64,000 nt of DNA from Bactericera cockerelli (lineage: Eukaryota > Arthropoda > Insecta > Hemiptera > Triozidae), in contig CM044957.1 of NCBI GenBank assembly GCA_024516035.1, forward strand, positions 49,844,085 through 49,908,084, read 5' to 3'. Of the stretch, positions 45,108-56,733 are shown piece by piece; position 1 is the first letter of the stretch; the number at the start of each line of letters is the position of its first letter. A program made the position numbers and the translations under genes. The notes beneath the pieces were generated by a model. The model worked only from the letters and a program-made list of their open reading frames with translations. It ran no database searches and was not told where the DNA came from.

Positions 45108-46004
45108 AAGTGTGCACATACTTTTTTTTAACTTTGTAGTAAGTTATATACACCATAGCTGGAAGATAACCCCCAACACGAGATTGTAATGAGGACATGC
45201 CAGCAAGAGATGGTGTTCTTTTTTTCCGTCACAATCCTCGGAGTCTACTCGACCAAGTATCTTTCTATGAAAATGGAAACAGCGTTACACGGGGTTCTGA
45301 ACTATGAGCATTGTTTTACCTATTGGCATGTTAATTAGAAGGTACTTTTCGGTACATAGTGCTCCTAAAAATCTTGGAATGGGAGTTGATGGAGCATTGC
45401 TATAGTGGTGCTCTTCCATTTTCACTTCTGAAAGACATAGTAATCCACCTCAGAAGTTAACCTTAGCTTATGGGAGGGAGATGTATTGAAAGTAATATAT
45501 TCTTGTACAAATAAATAAACGTATTCAATTCAATTTCTGTAATGTTTTCTTTAGATGGTGAGAAACTCTCTAGGTGAAAAACTGTGAAAACATGGAGGGC
45601 TTTCGAAATCAACTATTTTTGGCATTTGGTAAATATTTAAATAGAATTAAAAAATAAATGTAAAGTTACAACCTAAGGATAAGAGACAAAAAATCAATGA
45701 CGAGATAATGTTCTGTTTAATACATCATTGCACTACATCTCAACACTTTCTCTACAAATAGTTTTCGTTTTGCTAACTAAATGGAAACTTGAGCATTCCC
45801 AAGTTGGAACGTTTAGTATGAAAAGTACACAAACTTGTCTGTCAGACATACCCAAACGAGCTAAAAATACATTATCTAAACGCTCTCATCTTGTTTTTCC
45901 ATTGGGGGCGACCATCAAATATTTATTTTTTTCATTCCAGTTATTATACTCAGATAGTTGAGGAAAAATCCAAGCATTGGGCGGGAGATGAACCACAAAT
46001 CACG

Positions 46005-46043
<39 letters not shown>

Positions 46044-46352
46044 GATTCATTTTACGAAAATATATATAGACAATTACAAAATCGATTATCTTTACTATAA
46101 TTATTATCTCGTCAAAGCAAATAAGCTGAATTGGAACCAATTGTTCTGATATATGTATTCATTTTGATGTATGTAATATTTATGTTCCAAATAAAGGTTT
46201 ATATTTATTTATTTATTATCTCGTCATAGATAAATACAAAGGGTGAGTTCCGTCGAAATAAGGAAGCCAGACCGTTCCCCAGTGAGCTCACTTACTAGAG
46301 CTCTGGCTCTGGCTAGAGGGTCCTGCGCACTGCGCAGACGCCGATCACTCAC

Positions 46353-46560
46353 CTGACTGGAAGAGTACGACCTTCTATCCCGCTTGCGGTGCTCCCGGTA
46401 GCGGTGCGGACTCTTGCGGCGGTGCCGATGCTTGTCTGCCCGCTCCAGGCGGGAGCCCCGCTCGTCGGAGGGGGGGGAGCGACGGTTCGACCGCTTGAAA
46501 CGGCGCTCGGCGCTAGACCCGTGCGCGTAGCGGCGCGTCCTGTTGTTGCGCTCGTTGCTG
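46353..46560 (-). CDS. Doa: Doa Arg/Ser-rich exon (residues 49-118)
   Basis: The acceptor ATCTCCTTGCAG precedes 46560 and the donor CAG|GTGAGT follows 46353. The exon is 208 nt: one base completes Ser 49, then come 69 codons, ending in phase 0. Composition is dominated by Arg, Ser, His and Lys (RRYAHGSSAERRFKRSNRRS, HRHRRKSPHRYREHRKRD), ending SYSSSQ. This is the RS-like N-terminus that targets CLK kinases to nuclear speckles and SR-protein substrates. The SSSQ end followed by SSRAQSFEDDEDGHLIY parallels vertebrate CLK2. The exon is strikingly GC-rich. Confidence 0.9.
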
Positions 46561-47208
46561 CTGCAAGGAGATGAAGCAGACACGCAGTGGAGGGGTTGAG
46601 GTTAGGATAGAAGGTTGGGAAAACCTATCATTGAATTTGTCTTAGAAGTTAAATTTAAGATTGAACACTTCAATATGTCAAGGATTTGATTTTATTAATT
46701 CGAATCCTAGACGTATAGAAGTGTTTCAATAATAAGTTTACATTAAGATGACAAATATAAACAACATGTTCAAAAAATCTGGATAAACAATAGTAAAACT
46801 GTGAATAGCCGCGTCGCAGCTGGTTATTTTTTTTCCTAGCAATACTCAGTCGTTTTTTTGTATTTTCAACAGATTAAACTTTCTAACCATTTCAAAAGGA
46901 CCAACAAACTAATTGTGAAACAGGAAGATCAGCCACCCGTCTTGATATGACCATGAAGTTGAAAGCGACGTTAAACCCAAATTAAAAAAGCTAGTACTTG
47001 TGTTTGGTCATTGTAAAGTTGAAACTTGTGGAGTGAAAAGTATTTTTAGAAAAGTCCTTCGAGTCTTTAACCAATCACAGCTCATCTAGTGCGACTTGAG
47101 GCTTTTCTTTGTTGTAATCCTGTTTTATAATTCGGCTCTTAGGGCGGAATTATTAGACGTTTTTGTAATACCTCTGTGGCACTAAGTCACGGATTGCGTA
47201 TTGTCTAA

Positions 47209-47850
47209 GTGCGCAGCCACAAAGAGGACCCTGGCCTATACCCTACATCCTCGACCCTGGTACCTACAGCTTGATACAGACAATTTTCGGACTCTGTTGT
47301 GGCCGCTTACGTTCAATGGATAATAATATATAATAATTTTATTTTTATTGTTGGTTTACCTTATGGTGTATACAATTTTCTTATATCTAGTCTTAAAAGT
47401 AACTTGAATTTTATATATTTACTTATTTTAAAAACAAGTGCTCGAAAATCGTCTATATCAAGCTGTAGGTACCAGAGTCTGGTGTCGAGGGTATAGGCCA
47501 GGGTCCTCGTTGTGGTCGCTTACGAAGATAGGGAAAACCGACGCTTAGCAATGACTATTAATTTCAGAATTATAGAATATGTCTATTGATTTCGCTCTAA
47601 ATGTCATTTTCGCACATGACACGAATGCTCATATTTTGATCTTTGTGTCTCCGCCGTTCTTTGGGTATGAAGGCGGCCACAACAAGGACTCTGGCCTACA
47701 CCCTCTACCCCAGACCCTGGTACATCTTGATATAGACGATTTTCGGGACTCCGTTGCAGTCGCATACATTCAATAGCATGGTTAAATTATTTCACAAGGT
47801 GCTGGCTCTACCCCAGGGTCCAGGGTATAGGTCTCCGTTGTGTCCGCGCA
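47209..47850. mobile_element. foldback repeat cluster
   Basis: The segment at 47209-47289 (GAGGACCCTGGCCTATACCC to GACAATTTTCGG) is repeated inverted at 47440-47522, forming about 80-bp arms around a 150-bp centre. A direct third copy lies at 47670-47775 and an inverted fragment at 47808-47850. There is no coding sequence. The type of element is unknown. Confidence 0.65.
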
Positions 47851-48391
47851 CTATGAGACAGTAGTCCTCGCGGCTTTTCCAATGGCCCAAGTGATGGATT
47901 TTTTTTGATCCCTTCGCAGGTAAAAGAACCTTTTTTAATGACATTTTGGCCCATCTGATGAACTCTGGTCCTCGCTACCAGACAGCCGTAACCTGCCGTC
48001 GCGCGTCGCATAGACCCGCGCGTAAATGTTAAGTAAGGTCCCCGACACGGGCGCGTCTCAGTCCGTCTCAACATCAACTCACATCATTTCCACATCAACA
48101 GGAATTTCTGATGCGGCGCCAATACAGTTTTATCAACGAGCACAGAGCACACGTATTATCACCAATGCATGGAATATTCTCGGTGTCCGAGTATAGATTA
48201 TTTTTCAACACGATCAAAAAGTTCCTTCTAGTTCTTCTTGGCCGGGTGGCAAAATCATGGACGCGTTCCCCTCTGAATCGCAAGATACTCTCTTTGCGTG
48301 AGATAAAAAGATATTTCATCTCACGATAATAAGAAGATAATAATAATATCGCCTTATTTATCAGGTTCTTATCAGGTTACAAACTTGTGGG

Positions 48392-48735
48392 TAAAGGCAA
48401 ACTTGTAACCTCCAGGTTACAAGTCCGCCGCGTTATCGATCAACCTACATAGGTCGGTAACTTGAAACACTTCTTTTAAATAAAAAGTTGAAAATGTCTC
48501 ATATTTGTGTGGATCACGATGTGATGAATCACAATTACTCTATCTTACTTTACATTCTGCTCTATTGTAAAATGAATAAATGAAAACACCGACCTCAGTA
48601 GCTTGATTGATAACGCGGCGGGCGGACTTGTAACCTGGAGGTCGGTGGTTCAAGTCCCAAGTCAAGCAAAATATTTAGTGAAGCGAGTTTGAGTAGTTAT
48701 GATTTACACAAATATGATTACTTTTTTTTATACAA
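48392..48735. repeat. SINE S8 pair, head-on
   Basis: A partial minus-strand head (48392-48456) and a plus-strand copy (48586-48735, GACCTCAGTAGCTTGATTGA to AGTGAAGCGAGTTTGAGTAG) are inverted relative to each other. A short S1 tail (48333-48362) adjoins. Confidence 0.7.
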
Positions 48736-49949
48736 TCTTCACCTGAAGTAATGTACTTAATACGGTTCCGGGTGCATTAGTTATAAAAGGTGGACAGGAG
48801 GATTTTAGTGGGTATTGGACACAGAATTTCGCTCATTAGCCCCCCACATCGTTTTGAATTGGTCACAAAATTTACCTCCTCACCGAAAAAAAGTTCAAAC
48901 TTCGACTGAACGAATTTCACTCCTCGGAAGCTCATTTTCTGCTTGGATTCTTCCAAGTAGGAAATAACCATGGTGATTCTTCCGTCAACTTTCAATAGCT
49001 AGCGATCGTTACTAATGGGTCATTTATTTCGACACATCATTATAAATATTATAGTGGACCGAAAAAAGTGAGCTCGCTTACACCCGCATAACAGATTGAG
49101 CTTGCAGAGAATGCAGAGTTAAATAAACTTTTTTTTATTTATTATTATTTATTTAATAACAGGATAACATATACAAAGGTATTTTTCCTAAGCTAAAGCT
49201 TCTAAGAAAGACTTGGTGAGCCAATTGTTCCTACATCTCATCATTTAGACAAAAATAATTTTGTACAATTTTTTAACAAAAGTATTCATTTATTTTTCTC
49301 GTATGTTTCTCTTGTATTTGTGTTGTACTGTTTTTACATATTTGTGCATTAATTACTTTTTACTACTTGTGATATTACTTTTTAACATTATTTTATTTTA
49401 ATCTTTGTTTTTAGTGACATTTTTACTGTTGACATTGTAAATAGGGCTATTCCCGTAAATATACTCCCGTACAGCGGGTATTTATTATTATTATTATTTT
49501 ATATCATTATTAAAATGACAGAATGAACCAACCCATTTTACAATATTGGCAGTAAAAAACATACTTCTCATACATAACAATGGGTTTATCCTGTAAACTT
49601 ATGAAGAAAAAAAAAACAACCAACTAACCCATTGCTATACACGGCTATTAGCTGAGCCACCGTCGGCATGGTCTGGTCGAGTCAGGCTGGCGTGTCCTCC
49701 GAGGCCAGATGGTTCAGACGAGATCAGAGCAGCGGCAATGATTCTTCCATCTCCCTCACTTCATTATATTCCACCTATGTTTATTGTTTATTTTCTCAAC
49801 AGCATAATGTATAATAGGAAGAAGCTCAACTGTTAATTCTAGAGCTAACTCTTTAGTTGAAAGTTCACTGTCGTAAGGTTGAAACAATCATTACGCCGAT
49901 AAGACAAAATGAATTTGCATTTTCATCGAACCTGGGTAAACAGGAATTC

Positions 49950-50226
49950 GAGCATGCGATTGGCTCAGTGGATAAGCACTCGCTTGTCATGCGGAAGGTC
50001 CCGGGTTCGATCAGCCATGCCGACAGAAAATTTGTAATCTTAATTTGGTTAGAGTTGTTACAGTTATTTGTAAGGGATACCTTCCGGTGCGCTCGTGATG
50101 ACCCAGCACCAAAATGGGAAGTATTGTGTCACTTCTCACCCATTAGGGAGGAGGCATACTACGTGATGGGCAGGCTAAAACACAGACCACAAGCGTCTAC
50201 AGTAGCTCCTGTTTCATGGCTACCAA
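49950..50226 (+). repeat. SINE family S2, full length
   Basis: The head GAGCATGCGATTGGCTCAGT with GGTCCCGGGTTCGATC, the TTGGTTAGAGTTGTTACAGT body and the GCTCCTGTTTCATGGCTACC end are present. The usual A-rich tail is missing. Confidence 0.87.
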
Positions 50227-50785
50227 ACCTCTATAAGGACCACGAGTTTTTTTTTTTCAATTTACTGTCATTTTTCGCGCATACCTCGCGAAGTACAACT
50301 CCGATTGAGCTGAAATTTAGTATAATTTCTAATGGCAGTGTTTAAGAGCTAATAATATTGTCAAAAGGTCCATTTTTGGAAAGTTGAGCTTTTTCATACG
50401 CAAAACAAAAATTTAGTAAACTTAATTTCTTATGTGAACAGGAAAATTTAGTAATTTAGCGAGTTCGAGTATTTGTCACATGAGGATACAAAAATAATTT
50501 ATCTCCCTCTTTGAAATTAGGTAATTCGTTTTATTCCTACAAATAGCCAAAGGGCCCTGCACACACTAGTTCAACTTCTGCGCCAATGAGAACAGGTTCC
50601 GGTTGTGAGGTATTCGAATTACCTTCTGCGTGTGGACAGGTTTAATTTTTTGTGTTATATTATGAAAGAGCGAGTGTGAGGTGATACGGAATCCAGCATA
50701 ATATCTCGGCCAGTGTGTCCTATATGTTAAAGTGATTTGCATCTAGTCCGGGAGCTGGCATCCAAGATAAGTAACGTCAAAGAGT

Positions 50786-51124
50786 TTCCAGCCTCCGTGG
50801 CGTAATGGTTGTGACTACTGCCCGTAGTCCAGAGGTCTCGAGTTCGACTCCCGGTTGGGGCAGACTTTTCGAAGAAAATTCTGTCCCTTCCAAACACGTG
50901 AGGCTGGCTCTTCCGGCCCTACCCAGGCTGGGTGAGGTCAATGTGGGTAGTTGGTACGATTCCCAGCGAATGGAGGGTAAAACCCCCGTCCTGACTATCT
51001 CAAATCAGGACGTTAAAACCGAATGGAATCAACTGGTCACAATAGATCTAATTAGGTCGCAGTGTTAATAGTAAGGGTTTCACTGAAAACCCTGCAACCA
51101 GGTCAGATAATAATAATAATAATA
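50786..51124 (+). mobile_element. SINE family S6, full length with 13-bp TSD
   Basis: Flanked by perfect AACGTCAAAGAGT duplications (50773-50785, 51125-51137). The tRNA-like head GCCTCCGTGGCGTAATGGTT with GAGTTCGACTCCCGG is followed by CTACCCAGGCTGGGTGAGGT, which is the core shared with the 5S-headed S7 family. The GAATGGAGGGTAAAACCCCC block and an (ATA)n tail come last. A minus-strand copy lies at 61738-61979. Confidence 0.92.
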
Positions 51125-51984
51125 AACGTCAAAGAGTACACAACGTTTCAAACCTATTATTATTATTCAACACTTTATTAGATTTTATTAGATTTATACA
51201 TTAGGTTTTATACATTTTTCAATGTCTTACAAACAAATAAATATACTTCACTATACTAGATATAAATGGACATACCTATGTACAATACAAATTATTTTAA
51301 CAATGAAAAAAAATGGTAACAATATATACAATAAAAATGAATAGAAAAATATATAGAAACATATGTCCTAACTGAAGGGTGGGGTTATTGCCTATGGCCA
51401 TCTCTTCCACCCAACCCTATAGGCTTCAGCTTGAGGTTTGATGCGAAATGACAAGATACGGAAGAAAAAGTAGTCATTGGTTGCCACGACTTAGGGGATT
51501 ATCCTCGCCAATGACCTGGAGTTCTAATGTAATATCGAGTTTTGATTTGTCATTTATTCACACTTTATTTTTTTGTACAAAACAATCAACAATAAATTAA
51601 AAAAAAAACTCTAAATTTTGAACATTTTTTTTTTTAAACAATATTTTGCAATATGGGGCGAAGTTAATGCCAAGTCGCATTGATCTGAAATATTGCATGG
51701 TAACCAATGAGAGGCTCAGTGCGGGGATGCGCTCTCCAAAAAGTCCATTTTCCAAAAGTTGAGTTTTTAATGAGCGTTTTCAAAAATACTAGCATATCCA
51801 AGCATCGAAATTCTATCGGACTTGAAATATAGATCTGAAATTTAGTATGGTTTTAGGAAGTGTGTAAGAGCTATTAAGATTTTCAAAATGTTCACTTAAA
51901 AAATAAATAAAAAAAAGTTGAGTTTTATCACATTTTTTCAAAAGTTTAGCCGCAATTCGGTTATTTTATTATTATTTAAAAAAA

Positions 51985-52070
51985 ATTGACCCCGCAGGGA
52001 ATCGATCATGGGTCATCGGCATGCAGACCGAGTGCCCTACCGAGCAAGGTGACTCCGCTCCCGGACCAAT
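51985..52070 (-). repeat. tRNA-like SINE head S10
   Basis: Minus strand: GGGAGCGGAGTCACCTTGCT, GGTAGGGCACTCGGTCTGCA and GATCGATTCCCTGCGGGGTC. The A- and B-box-like elements fit, but it is not a confident tRNA because stems are imperfect and the flanks look repetitive. Confidence 0.45.
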
Positions 52071-52284
52071 GAGTAACCCGATAACTCCTTTAGCACTGAT
52101 ACCACCAGTATCCAGCCAGTCTGAGCGCTGCCGCTGATCAGAGCGAAGGTTATTGCCTTTTATAGCTAATATTCCGCTCAACCTTCACGAGCCGTGCTTG
52201 TGTTAAATTATTATTACAGCGCTAAACGTAATCATCTGATTTTATTATCTCATCATATTGGGTGAGTTGTTTAGTTTATTATGC

Positions 52285-52870
52285 ACAGGCCAGGCACGGC
52301 CGGTGCTAAGGAACTGCGGAACTGCAGCATCCCCAGACGAAAAAGGACGATTTTCTTAAATCCTAGCTCGCACGAAAATCATCACAAAGATAGAAAGCAA
52401 GAAGTTTGAACAGGGAAGATGGAGCCGGAGTGCCTTAATAATAATAATACTCTTTAGTGGAAGGTAACTACCAGGCGAGATTAATGCTCGAAGCATTTTC
52501 TACCACCTAACCCTCAGAGTCTTATTAATATGTGGTCACAATCTCAAATAAATGAGGAAAAATTCATGCACTGAGTGGGATTCGAACCAACGGATCCCTA
52601 CGCTACCTGGATTACCAGACTAGCGCGTTAACCACTTGCCTTACCATGAATTTTAAAACTAAATATGTTGTTTTTAATGTTATACTATTTTTAATATGTT
52701 GGTCTTAATAAAATATTAATTGTTGTATTTCTAGAATAATTATTGAATATTTTTCATTATTAGCATGGAAAACATACTTAAAACACGTCGAATACTGAAA
52801 TAGTGTCTCTATAAATCCCATTTTAGTCCGGTTTATGTGGCAGCACCTCTAAAACATTTTCCCACCGGCC
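52285..52870 (-). mobile_element. composite repeat containing SINE S4
   Basis: The S4 copy (52436-52641, minus) is flanked on the left by sequence inverted relative to 19080-19140 and 19750-19860 (GCTAAGGAACTGCGGAACTG, AGATAGAAAGCAAGAAG). On the right it is flanked by sequence related to 19400-19440 (AGTCCGGTTTATG). An unknown element that hosts S4 therefore appears twice, at 19 and 52 kb. Confidence 0.55.
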
Positions 52871-52995
52871 GCGCCTGATAGGACCTACCTATACGTGTAT
52901 ACGATTTTGTCATCTTGGTTCTGATATGTTCCTGGTATACGCGCAGTTCAGGCGTTTTACGAAAATTGGATTTAAGGACTTTTTAAAACCATCTA

Positions 52996-53170
52996 CAGTA
53001 GAATCTCGCTAACTCGAAATCCCGATAGGTCGAAAATCCCGTTAACTCGAAAGAATTCTTCAGCCCTTGTCTACCTTCGCTCCTTATTTGATATCCCGGT
53101 AACTCGAAACTCTCGATAACTCGAAATGAAGCTTCTGTCCCTTGAATTTCGAGTTAGAGGGATTCCACTG
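52996..53170. mobile_element. pogo-like MITE, 175 bp
   Basis: TA duplications (52994-52995, 53171-53172) flank imperfect inverted ends CAGTAGAATCTCGCTAACTC and CAGTGGAATCCCTCTAACTC. Several internal repeats of TAACTCGAAA are present. Ends reading CAGT-GAATCCC-TAACTCGAA are typical of pogo/Tigger derivatives. Confidence 0.8.
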
Positions 53171-53444
53171 TAATTCACAGGCTACAATAGTCTACTGACT
53201 TTGATTTCAAAATTCAGTTTTTCCCTTTTTTCGCTTAAGCCGCTGAAGGGTTCGGTGGAAGAGATAGCCATAGGCAATAACCCCGCCCTTTAGTTAGGAC
53301 ATCTGTATTGTGTTCATGTATTTTCTTTTTTTCTCGTTTTTATCATTATCCATTTTGTCATTTTTTTGTTTCCATTATTTGTCTGTATTTGTCCTTCTAA
53401 ATATGTAGTAATAACGTCTCTATGATATCAAGGTCATTCGAGAC

Positions 53445-53625
53445 CCCGTCTATGGGGGTTTTACCCTCTACACACCAACCAGCTACTCACATTGACGTCA
53501 CCCAGCCTGGGTGGGGCCGTGAATAGCCAGCATCAGGACACGAAGTCGAGTGGTCACCCACCACATCCTAAACTCACTGGAAATTGCTAAACTTAAGTGA
53601 TCTGACGACAGCTGGTGTATACAAT
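53445..53625 (-). repeat. 5S rRNA-derived SINE S7, diverged
   Basis: Minus strand: GATCACTTAAGTTTAGCAAT (decayed 5S region), the core CACCCAGCCTGGGTGGGG as seen on +, and the GGGTTTTACCCTC block. Confidence 0.65.
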
Positions 53626-53795
53626 ACCCCAGAGCTATATTTGGTTTTCTTAGGTCTCATATATTTACGAGAATTTTTTTGTTGTTGTATAAGTCCAACC
53701 TATTTCAATATTAATTTAATTTAATACTTTATTGGCAAACTACTTAATACATACTGCAACAGAGGACATGGAATGAAAAGAACTCAATAGAATAA

Positions 53796-53901
53796 TTATT
53801 AAGTGGTAAAAATCCCAAATGGGACAAAAACTTTCGAACCCGCGACCTCTGGAACCTCTGGATTCATAGAGTGTCGCCTTTACCACTGAGCTACCAGGAC
53901 A
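53796..53901 (-). repeat. SINE S1, 5' half
   Basis: Head at 53901 (TGTCCTGGTAGCTCAGTGGT on the minus strand) with GGTCGCGGGTTCGAAAG and the CCCATTTGGGATTTTTACCA body. The 3' half is missing. Confidence 0.8.
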
Positions 53902-55130
53902 GACAGAAAAAACTCCATTTCTAATGAGAAAGTCCACTGATCAAGTACTTAACAAAATATCTACTGACTAATCAATAGGCCCAACTCAGGCTGGGTGAGG
54001 ATAATGCGAGTAGCATCTGTCAATATTCTATCACTTCAACAATATACATAGATGTGCGGAAACACTCTTCAAATATTAATTTTGATATTCACATAGGTAT
54101 ACCTAAGAGTTAGTTGAGAAATTTACCACACCAAAAGTGAGTTTCAGATACATTTTGAGAAGCACATTTTGAAGAGCCCAAATCTAATTTATTTATTTGA
54201 GAAATATGCCATATGAGTATTTAAGGCAAATTCTTGAATTCTAACTTGGGAATTACTGCAGTAACTTCAAACAATTAAAATTAATTGTAATAAATAATAT
54301 TGATGCATAATTTAAATAATATCTTTTCTGTTTATACTGATACTGTTATACTGATCACATTTTTTAGATTCTTAATGCAATTGAAATTATTGAGATATTG
54401 TCCATGTTCCCATGACTTTTCTTCTTTTAAAAAAGAAGAAACAAAGATAAAAGGAAAACAAGTAATAATGACAAAATTAATATAAGTGACACTGACACCT
54501 CCTGCTTCTATGAAAAGGCAGAAACAAAAACCTTTAGAAACACAATTAAATTTTACTGACACACTCAAGAGTTAAAAAAAAAAAATTATGGACAAAATAT
54601 GAAATCATATATGTCACTCGGAGAACATTAATATGTAGTATTGGTAGTAGTAGTATATTTTTATTTGTAATAAAATTTTGTTACAAAGGTAAGAGAACAC
54701 TAATATAGTTTCACACAACTGGAAAAACAAAAATAACAAATTATAAATTTAGTAATTCACCACTTGGGTTTTTTCAAATTTATTCAATAAAAAATAACAC
54801 ACACACACTAACACGAGATAACTTTTTTGAGTAATGATGGGTATTTTTTTTTTAGGTCTTTTGAAACAGTTATACAATCAGGTCCAGGTGGAGATAAACA
54901 AGAACTGAACATTACATCTTGGAGCTAGCACTGTAGTGGACATGTATACAATGACTGATAACAGGTTGCTAAGCAACGACGAGACTCGAAGCATCGCAAG
55001 AGAGATAGAGAGAAAGTGACAAGGTTACATCAGTCCAGCAAACAAGGTGATGCTTCGTTATGTAATGCCTTGAAGTTTGTGTTTAGGCAACATGTAATAC
55101 ACGGCAGTAGTTCCTGCAAGTAGGTCTTGA

Positions 55131-55414
55131 AGGAACGGAAGGTCCCTGGTTCGATCCCCCAAGCCGACAAAAATTTGTATTCTTAATTTGGTTACAATTG
55201 TTTGTAAGGGATACCTTCCGGTGCGCTCGTGTTGACCCAGTACCTGATTGGGAAGTATTGTGTCACTTCTCGCCCATCAGAGGGGAGGCATACTACGGGA
55301 TGGGCAGGCTACAACACAGACCACAAGCGTCTAGAGTAGCTCCTGTTTCATGGCTACGAAAAAAACGGCTCTGTAAACTGTAACACTCATATTTAAAAAA
55401 AAAAAAAAAAAAAA
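55131..55414 (+). repeat. SINE family S2, head partly lost
   Basis: It starts in the B-box area (GGTCCCTGGTTCGATCCCCC), runs through the full body GGCATACTACGGGATGGGCA and the GCTCCTGTTTCATGGCTACG end, and finishes in a run of A. Confidence 0.82.
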
Positions 55415-55879
55415 CTCCATACAATTAACACTGCGACCTAGTAAGATCTATTGAGACCAGAGAGATCATATTGAAGCCATGCCCAACTGTGATTTCATAA
55501 TAAAATTGACAATTTAAGAATAATATGATAGTACTATCCAAACCCCTCAGGATCTACATTACAAAAAAAATCAGGTGTAAACATCAGACGACTTTCCTCA
55601 TCCCCCAAAATGCAGTCGAATTCCGCCACGAGTGACTCAAAGGTAACAGATAGCTAAAAAGTAATGCCAATTTCGTAATCAGCACTTCAAAATCATTGAA
55701 TTTGATATGTTACAACCCCCATCTAGGATGAATAATAAAAAAGTTAGTCAAAGCAGGTCCCCCTCAAAATATTTTACATTCAATTGAATAGGGGATTTTT
55801 CTTTTAATGCAACCAATTGTTCTGTCAATTTGGGTTCTTAACTTGACATAAATGTTATCACACATTACTTGCTGGTACT

Positions 55880-56185
55880 AGGTCCCTCATAGGTATTGAT
55901 CTATGGGAAAAACAGGGATTTGGCCATAAATTTTGAACAAAGCAAAATGTCCCTCAGCAAGTTGGACTTACATGATATATAACTTTTTTTAATAACTCTA
56001 AAAAATACAATAACATTCGCGTTATAAAATTCAGTCTTCAATGAATGAGAGCCCAGCTCCATCATCAAAACCATGCAACGTTAGTTTGAATCTTGTGCCT
56101 CATACTCGCATATGGGCTTATATGATATTTTATAATGTACTGAACCTAAAACATTTTCATCTGTTCCTGGGACACCCTCTATAAT
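55880..56185. mobile_element. decayed relative of the 24388 MITE
   Basis: GGGAAAAACAGGGATTTGGC, AGCAAAATGTCCCTCAGCAA and the terminal CCTGGGACACCCTCTATAAT match the right arm of the 24388-25096 element with many substitutions. The left end is not found. Confidence 0.55.
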
Positions 56186-56717
56186 AAGTATACTAACACA
56201 AAGAAACCACTGAGGTACATATTTCAGAATATCTAAATATAAAAACTACCCACTAAAGATGTGATATAGTAACACAAAAAAACCACATACCCTTACTGTC
56301 AGAATTAGTGATCCACATACTATGCTGTTTTTGAACATAAGTCTGTATTTCACTGTAGACTAAATTTTTTTCATATGAAAATTAATTTACACTGAACAAG
56401 GATTTTTTTTAATTTGGGTTTCATGTTGCTAGCAACTGGCATGTTCATATTATCATGATGGCAGAACAAGGAAAACATGGATGAGAATGCCAAAGGCATT
56501 ATCACTACCCTTGATCATGCTTTGTTTACTAAAACATAATTATACCTTTTCACTGTAGGTACCTATGTAAAAAAATGTGAATAAAGTTTGATTGAAATCA
56601 GAAATGGACCCTAATGGAGCTAGACCCCTAAAAAGTGGTACCTACTCATATCTAAAAATAGAATTCTTATTGAATTAACAAAAAAATCTCCCACTAATAT
56701 GATGCTTGCAACAAGTT

Positions 56718-56733
56718 GTACCACCGGTGGTAC
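56718..56733. repeat. 16-bp palindrome shared with piggyBac-like MITE
   Basis: GTACCACCGGTGGTAC, identical to the two copies in the MITE at 4984-5141. It is followed by two copies of TACAAATGTGTCTG (from 56731 and 56765). It is probably the interior of a related element whose ends have decayed. Confidence 0.7.

Larger units (their letters stand above)
42430..46352 (-). other. kinase intron with 98-bp tandem repeat and SINE
   Basis: AT-rich. It holds a three-unit tandem repeat (44282-44555), SINE S4 (44907-45107), a LINE-like 3' tail (45420-45537) with AATAAATAAACGTATTCAATT, and a poly(T) run at 46011-46040. No exon is visible. Confidence 0.5.

Noticed and set aside
46224..46352. Extension of the RS-rich exon through SDRRLRSAQDPLARARALVS
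   Set aside because: A strong donor CAG|GTGAGT at 46353 ends the exon in the phase required by 26127. The continuing frame is read-through into the intron.
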